Shown here in pieces: positions 32,788 through 34,587 of a DNA stretch of 34,587 bases. Both the position numbers and the translations under genes were made by a program. The stretch is from an uncultured Bacteroidota bacterium. Lineage in GTDB: Bacteria; Bacteroidota; Bacteroidia; Chitinophagales; Chitinophagaceae. The first letter of the stretch is position 1. Every line of letters begins with the position of its first letter. The notes under the pieces were generated by a model. It was not told the origin of the DNA. It did not search any database and saw only the letters and a program-made list of their open reading frames with translations. The stretch is taken from NCBI GenBank assembly GCA_903881585.1, contig CAIRTW010000071.1:1-34587 (forward strand), in the 5' to 3' direction.

Positions 32788-34002
32788 CTATTCGCTGGTA
32801 GTCGGAAATAGCTGCTGCATCAGCCCCTTTTTATGTACTTTAAGTGCATCAACCTTTTCACCCTGCACAGTTATAAGGTCGTCAATTGAAGAAAGACAAT
32901 CGGCGATTCTTTGTTGCTCTGGCTTAGAAGGAACAATCACTCCATAGGGGATGATATGTTTATTATTTATTTGTGGAATTGAGGAAGTATCTGCAATTCT
33001 AAATAATCCAATATTGAGAATGATATAATATAAAAATTCAGTCCATATCCCACCATTAGGAGTAACAGCCATTAAGTTGGTGTCCATTAAAACATCATTA
33101 AGATTAATTCTCACTTTATTAAGTTGTATAGCTGCTCCTCTTTTAGGAAATATTACGGACATTTTTGGGACAATATTTTCTTGATCGTTGCTGTATTCTC
33201 TGCTTTCTACTTGATATTTGTCGGAATTGTTCAAATCTTCAACTTTCAGAAAGGCGTATTCTCCTCTACTTGCCAAGATATATTTGGAAGGACTGAGGCC
33301 ACTTTTTATGTCAACAATATTCCCGAGCTTCATTTCCTTCCACTCATCATCATCCTCAAACTCACCAAACCGCACCCTAGGCACACTTTCCCCTTCCCCC
33401 GGAAACAACTGTTGCATCAGCCCTTTTTTATGCTTTTTAATTGCTTCAAGTTTTTGGCGTTCTGCCGTAATTAGGTCGTCAACCGAAGAAAGGCAACCAG
33501 CGATTTTCTGTTGTTCTCGCGGCGAAGCAATAGGCAACAATAGATCAGAAAACTGTTTGTAACTAACCATTTTCCCATCACGTATCCCTTCAATATTCTT
33601 GTTTAGTGAGTCAATGAATATTTTTGTTTTAAAATAGTGTCTGAAGAAATCGTTTACTGCATCACTTTTTTTTCGAAGAATAATATAGGCCGGGCTGCAA
33701 AGTCCCTGGTATTTTGAGTATTCGATGCCACCTTGAAATGATCGAAGGCTAATAATAAAATCGCCTATTTGGATAACCGTATAGCTTTCGACGCTCTTAT
33801 CTGTGACAAAAACATTATAATCAATATCTTCTCGTGGTATTGCTCCGTGTTCTTGCGTGATGGCAAGAATTGGGAGATCCGAATTGTGATTTTTGTTACT
33901 GATCGCATCAAATAATATATCTCCATTCAGATAAGTCCACTCATCCGAATTCCGAAATTCGGGAAAGCGTAGTCTAGGTACCAGTGTTTTTTGTTCATTC
34001 AT
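32788..34002 (-). CDS. hsdS: Type I restriction-modification specificity subunit HsdS
   Basis: I start at ATG 34002 (404 aa, MNEQKTLVPRLRFPEF), which overlaps the hsdR stop as ATGAATGA; a GTG at 34026 is the alternative. The protein has two target-recognition domains (~residues 15-150 and ~210-355), each followed by a conserved coiled-coil region: LSSVDDLITAERQKLEAIK with KHKKGLMQQLFPGEG, and LSSIDDLITVQGEKVDALK with VHKKGLMQQLFP. The two halves are repeats of each other, as is normal for HsdS, and the two recognition domains differ. It selects the bipartite DNA target for the HsdM/HsdR complex. The similar DNA of the two conserved regions is a possible site for recombination that swaps specificity. 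Confidence 0.94.
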   Translation of the reverse strand: MNEQKTLVPRLRFPEFRNSDEWTYLNGDILFDAISNKNHNSDLPILAITQEHGAIPREDIDYNVFVTDKSVESYTVIQIGDFIISLRSFQGGIEYSKYQGLCSPAYIILRKKSDAVNDFFRHYFKTKIFIDSLNKNIEGIRDGKMVSYKQFSDLLLPIASPREQQKIAGCLSSVDDLITAERQKLEAIKKHKKGLMQQLFPGEGESVPRVRFGEFEDDDEWKEMKLGNIVDIKSGLSPSKYILASRGEYAFLKVEDLNNSDKYQVESREYSNDQENIVPKMSVIFPKRGAAIQLNKVRINLNDVLMDTNLMAVTPNGGIWTEFLYYIILNIGLFRIADTSSIPQINNKHIIPYGVIVPSKPEQQRIADCLSSIDDLITVQGEKVDALKVHKKGLMQQLFPTTSE

Positions 34003-34587
34003 ATGCTGCCAATCCAGAAATGTCACGCCCCTGCGCTAATTTTTTTAATAATGGTACAAGGTCAGCCATCAGGGCCTGTTCTTTTTGAGCTCTTAATTTC
34101 CAGCCCAAATCTAAGGGTGCCAATAGCTCACTCAATCTTTCTCCGTCAAATATCATTCGGCTCATTATGCCATCTACAAATGTTTTCACCGCATCAGTTT
34201 CAAGCCCATGTCCTTCGGCTATAGCTGCCAGTTCCTTCGCTGCTTTCTGGGCTTTAAAGGTTTCATACCCTTCTTGTATTTCTTTTTCAGTGCGGCCCTT
34301 ACCGGTCTGTAAATTTTTGATGTAGTCCACTATATCATCCCTTTCATCCATAAGGTTAGCGCTGCTGCCTACCAGGTTTATGAGTTGCTCCTGGGTCATG
34401 CTCTGCTTCTGCGGTGTGCCTCGGGTATATCGGGCTATCAGCCCCATTATGTAATCATAGTCAATTATAGCTGAGGCGAAAAGTATAAACTCAAAATCCA
34501 GTTGCTGTACCTCGGGGGTTGCATCATCCCCGTCTTTATCCCGTTTCGCCTTCAGCCGCTTGGCCGTTTCCAGGTACACGCCGCGGA
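33995..34587 (-). CDS. hsdR: Type I restriction enzyme HsdR, C-terminal part (runs off the right edge)
   Basis: The frame is open to the right edge of the window and ends at TGA 33995-33997. About 197 residues of the helical C-terminal region are visible, including LDFEFILFASAIIDYDYIMG, MTQEQLINLVGSSANLMDER and YIKNLQTGKGRTEKEIQEGY. These match the C-terminal domain of EcoR124-type HsdR, which contacts the methyltransferase core. The nuclease and helicase domains would lie outside. Its stop overlaps the hsdS start by 8 nt, so R and S are translationally coupled. Confidence 0.88.
   Translation of the reverse strand, partial: RGVYLETAKRLKAKRDKDGDDATPEVQQLDFEFILFASAIIDYDYIMGLIARYTRGTPQKQSMTQEQLINLVGSSANLMDERDDIVDYIKNLQTGKGRTEKEIQEGYETFKAQKAAKELAAIAEGHGLETDAVKTFVDGIMSRMIFDGERLSELLAPLDLGWKLRAQKEQALMADLVPLLKKLAQGRDISGLAAYE

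Noticed and set aside
1..34587. CRISPR array
   Set aside because: No regularly spaced direct repeats of 25-40 nt with variable spacers; the only tandem repeats are the two-copy units at 29153-29205 and 32604-32721.

Overview
The window looks like a chromosomal segment of a Bacteroidota bacterium, probably Chitinophagaceae or a relative. The evidence is two type IX secretion (T9SS) C-terminal sorting domains, one of each of the two common types, and repeated Bacteroidota-type promoter -7 elements (TAnnTTTG) in front of start codons. SusCD genes are absent. Housekeeping genes look moderately GC-rich. The EcoRV-like restriction-modification block (about 18.3-20.1 kb) and the higBA/lipoprotein block (about 24.1-25.5 kb) are visibly AT-richer, which suggests acquisition. 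No tRNA, rRNA or CRISPR array was found.

Left part (1-8.3 kb): the end of an unknown gene, an ABC exporter with a strong terminator, an outer-membrane barrel protein, a gliding-motility-type (CHU_C) surface protein, a glutathione peroxidase abutting it tail to tail, and a 1.1 kDa-residue-scale (about 1,114 aa) secreted protein with an HExxH motif and a T9SS type A signal. From 8.3 to 9.6 kb lie a broken antitoxin-like gene and a REP-associated tyrosine transposase (RAYT) framed by two inverted ~70-bp arms, each with two hairpins. 

Middle (9.6-18.2 kb): two membrane glycosyltransferase-like proteins (TMTC-like with TPRs, and GT39-like), hemW, a nucleotidyltransferase with a small disrupted partner, a fused E1 alpha/beta 2-oxoacid dehydrogenase, and a lipoprotein. 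From 18.3 to 20.1 kb is an EcoRV-like system: a frameshifted endonuclease whose end overlaps an intact M.EcoRV-like adenine methyltransferase. 

Right part (20.1-34.6 kb): a tatC-rpiB operon; a frameshifted retropepsin-like protease translationally coupled to a 58-aa gene resembling the N-terminal part of HigA antitoxins; an ECF sigma factor followed by a membrane-anchored trypsin-like protease; a higBA toxin-antitoxin operon with a candidate operator; a frameshifted lipoprotein; a large TolB-propeller/outer-membrane barrel protein; a metallo-beta-lactamase-fold hydrolase; and a type I restriction-modification locus in the unusual order hsdR-hsdS-abi-hsdM, whose hsdR runs off the right edge. 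A + strand promoter and duplicated hairpins between hsdS and abi may form a small RNA.

Taken together, the window is rich in defence and addiction genes (two restriction systems, an Abi/HEPN gene, higBA, a nucleotidyltransferase pair and an antitoxin relic). Four genes are apparently broken by one-base indels, three of them at seven-base A/T runs. This is either decay, phase variation or sequencing error.
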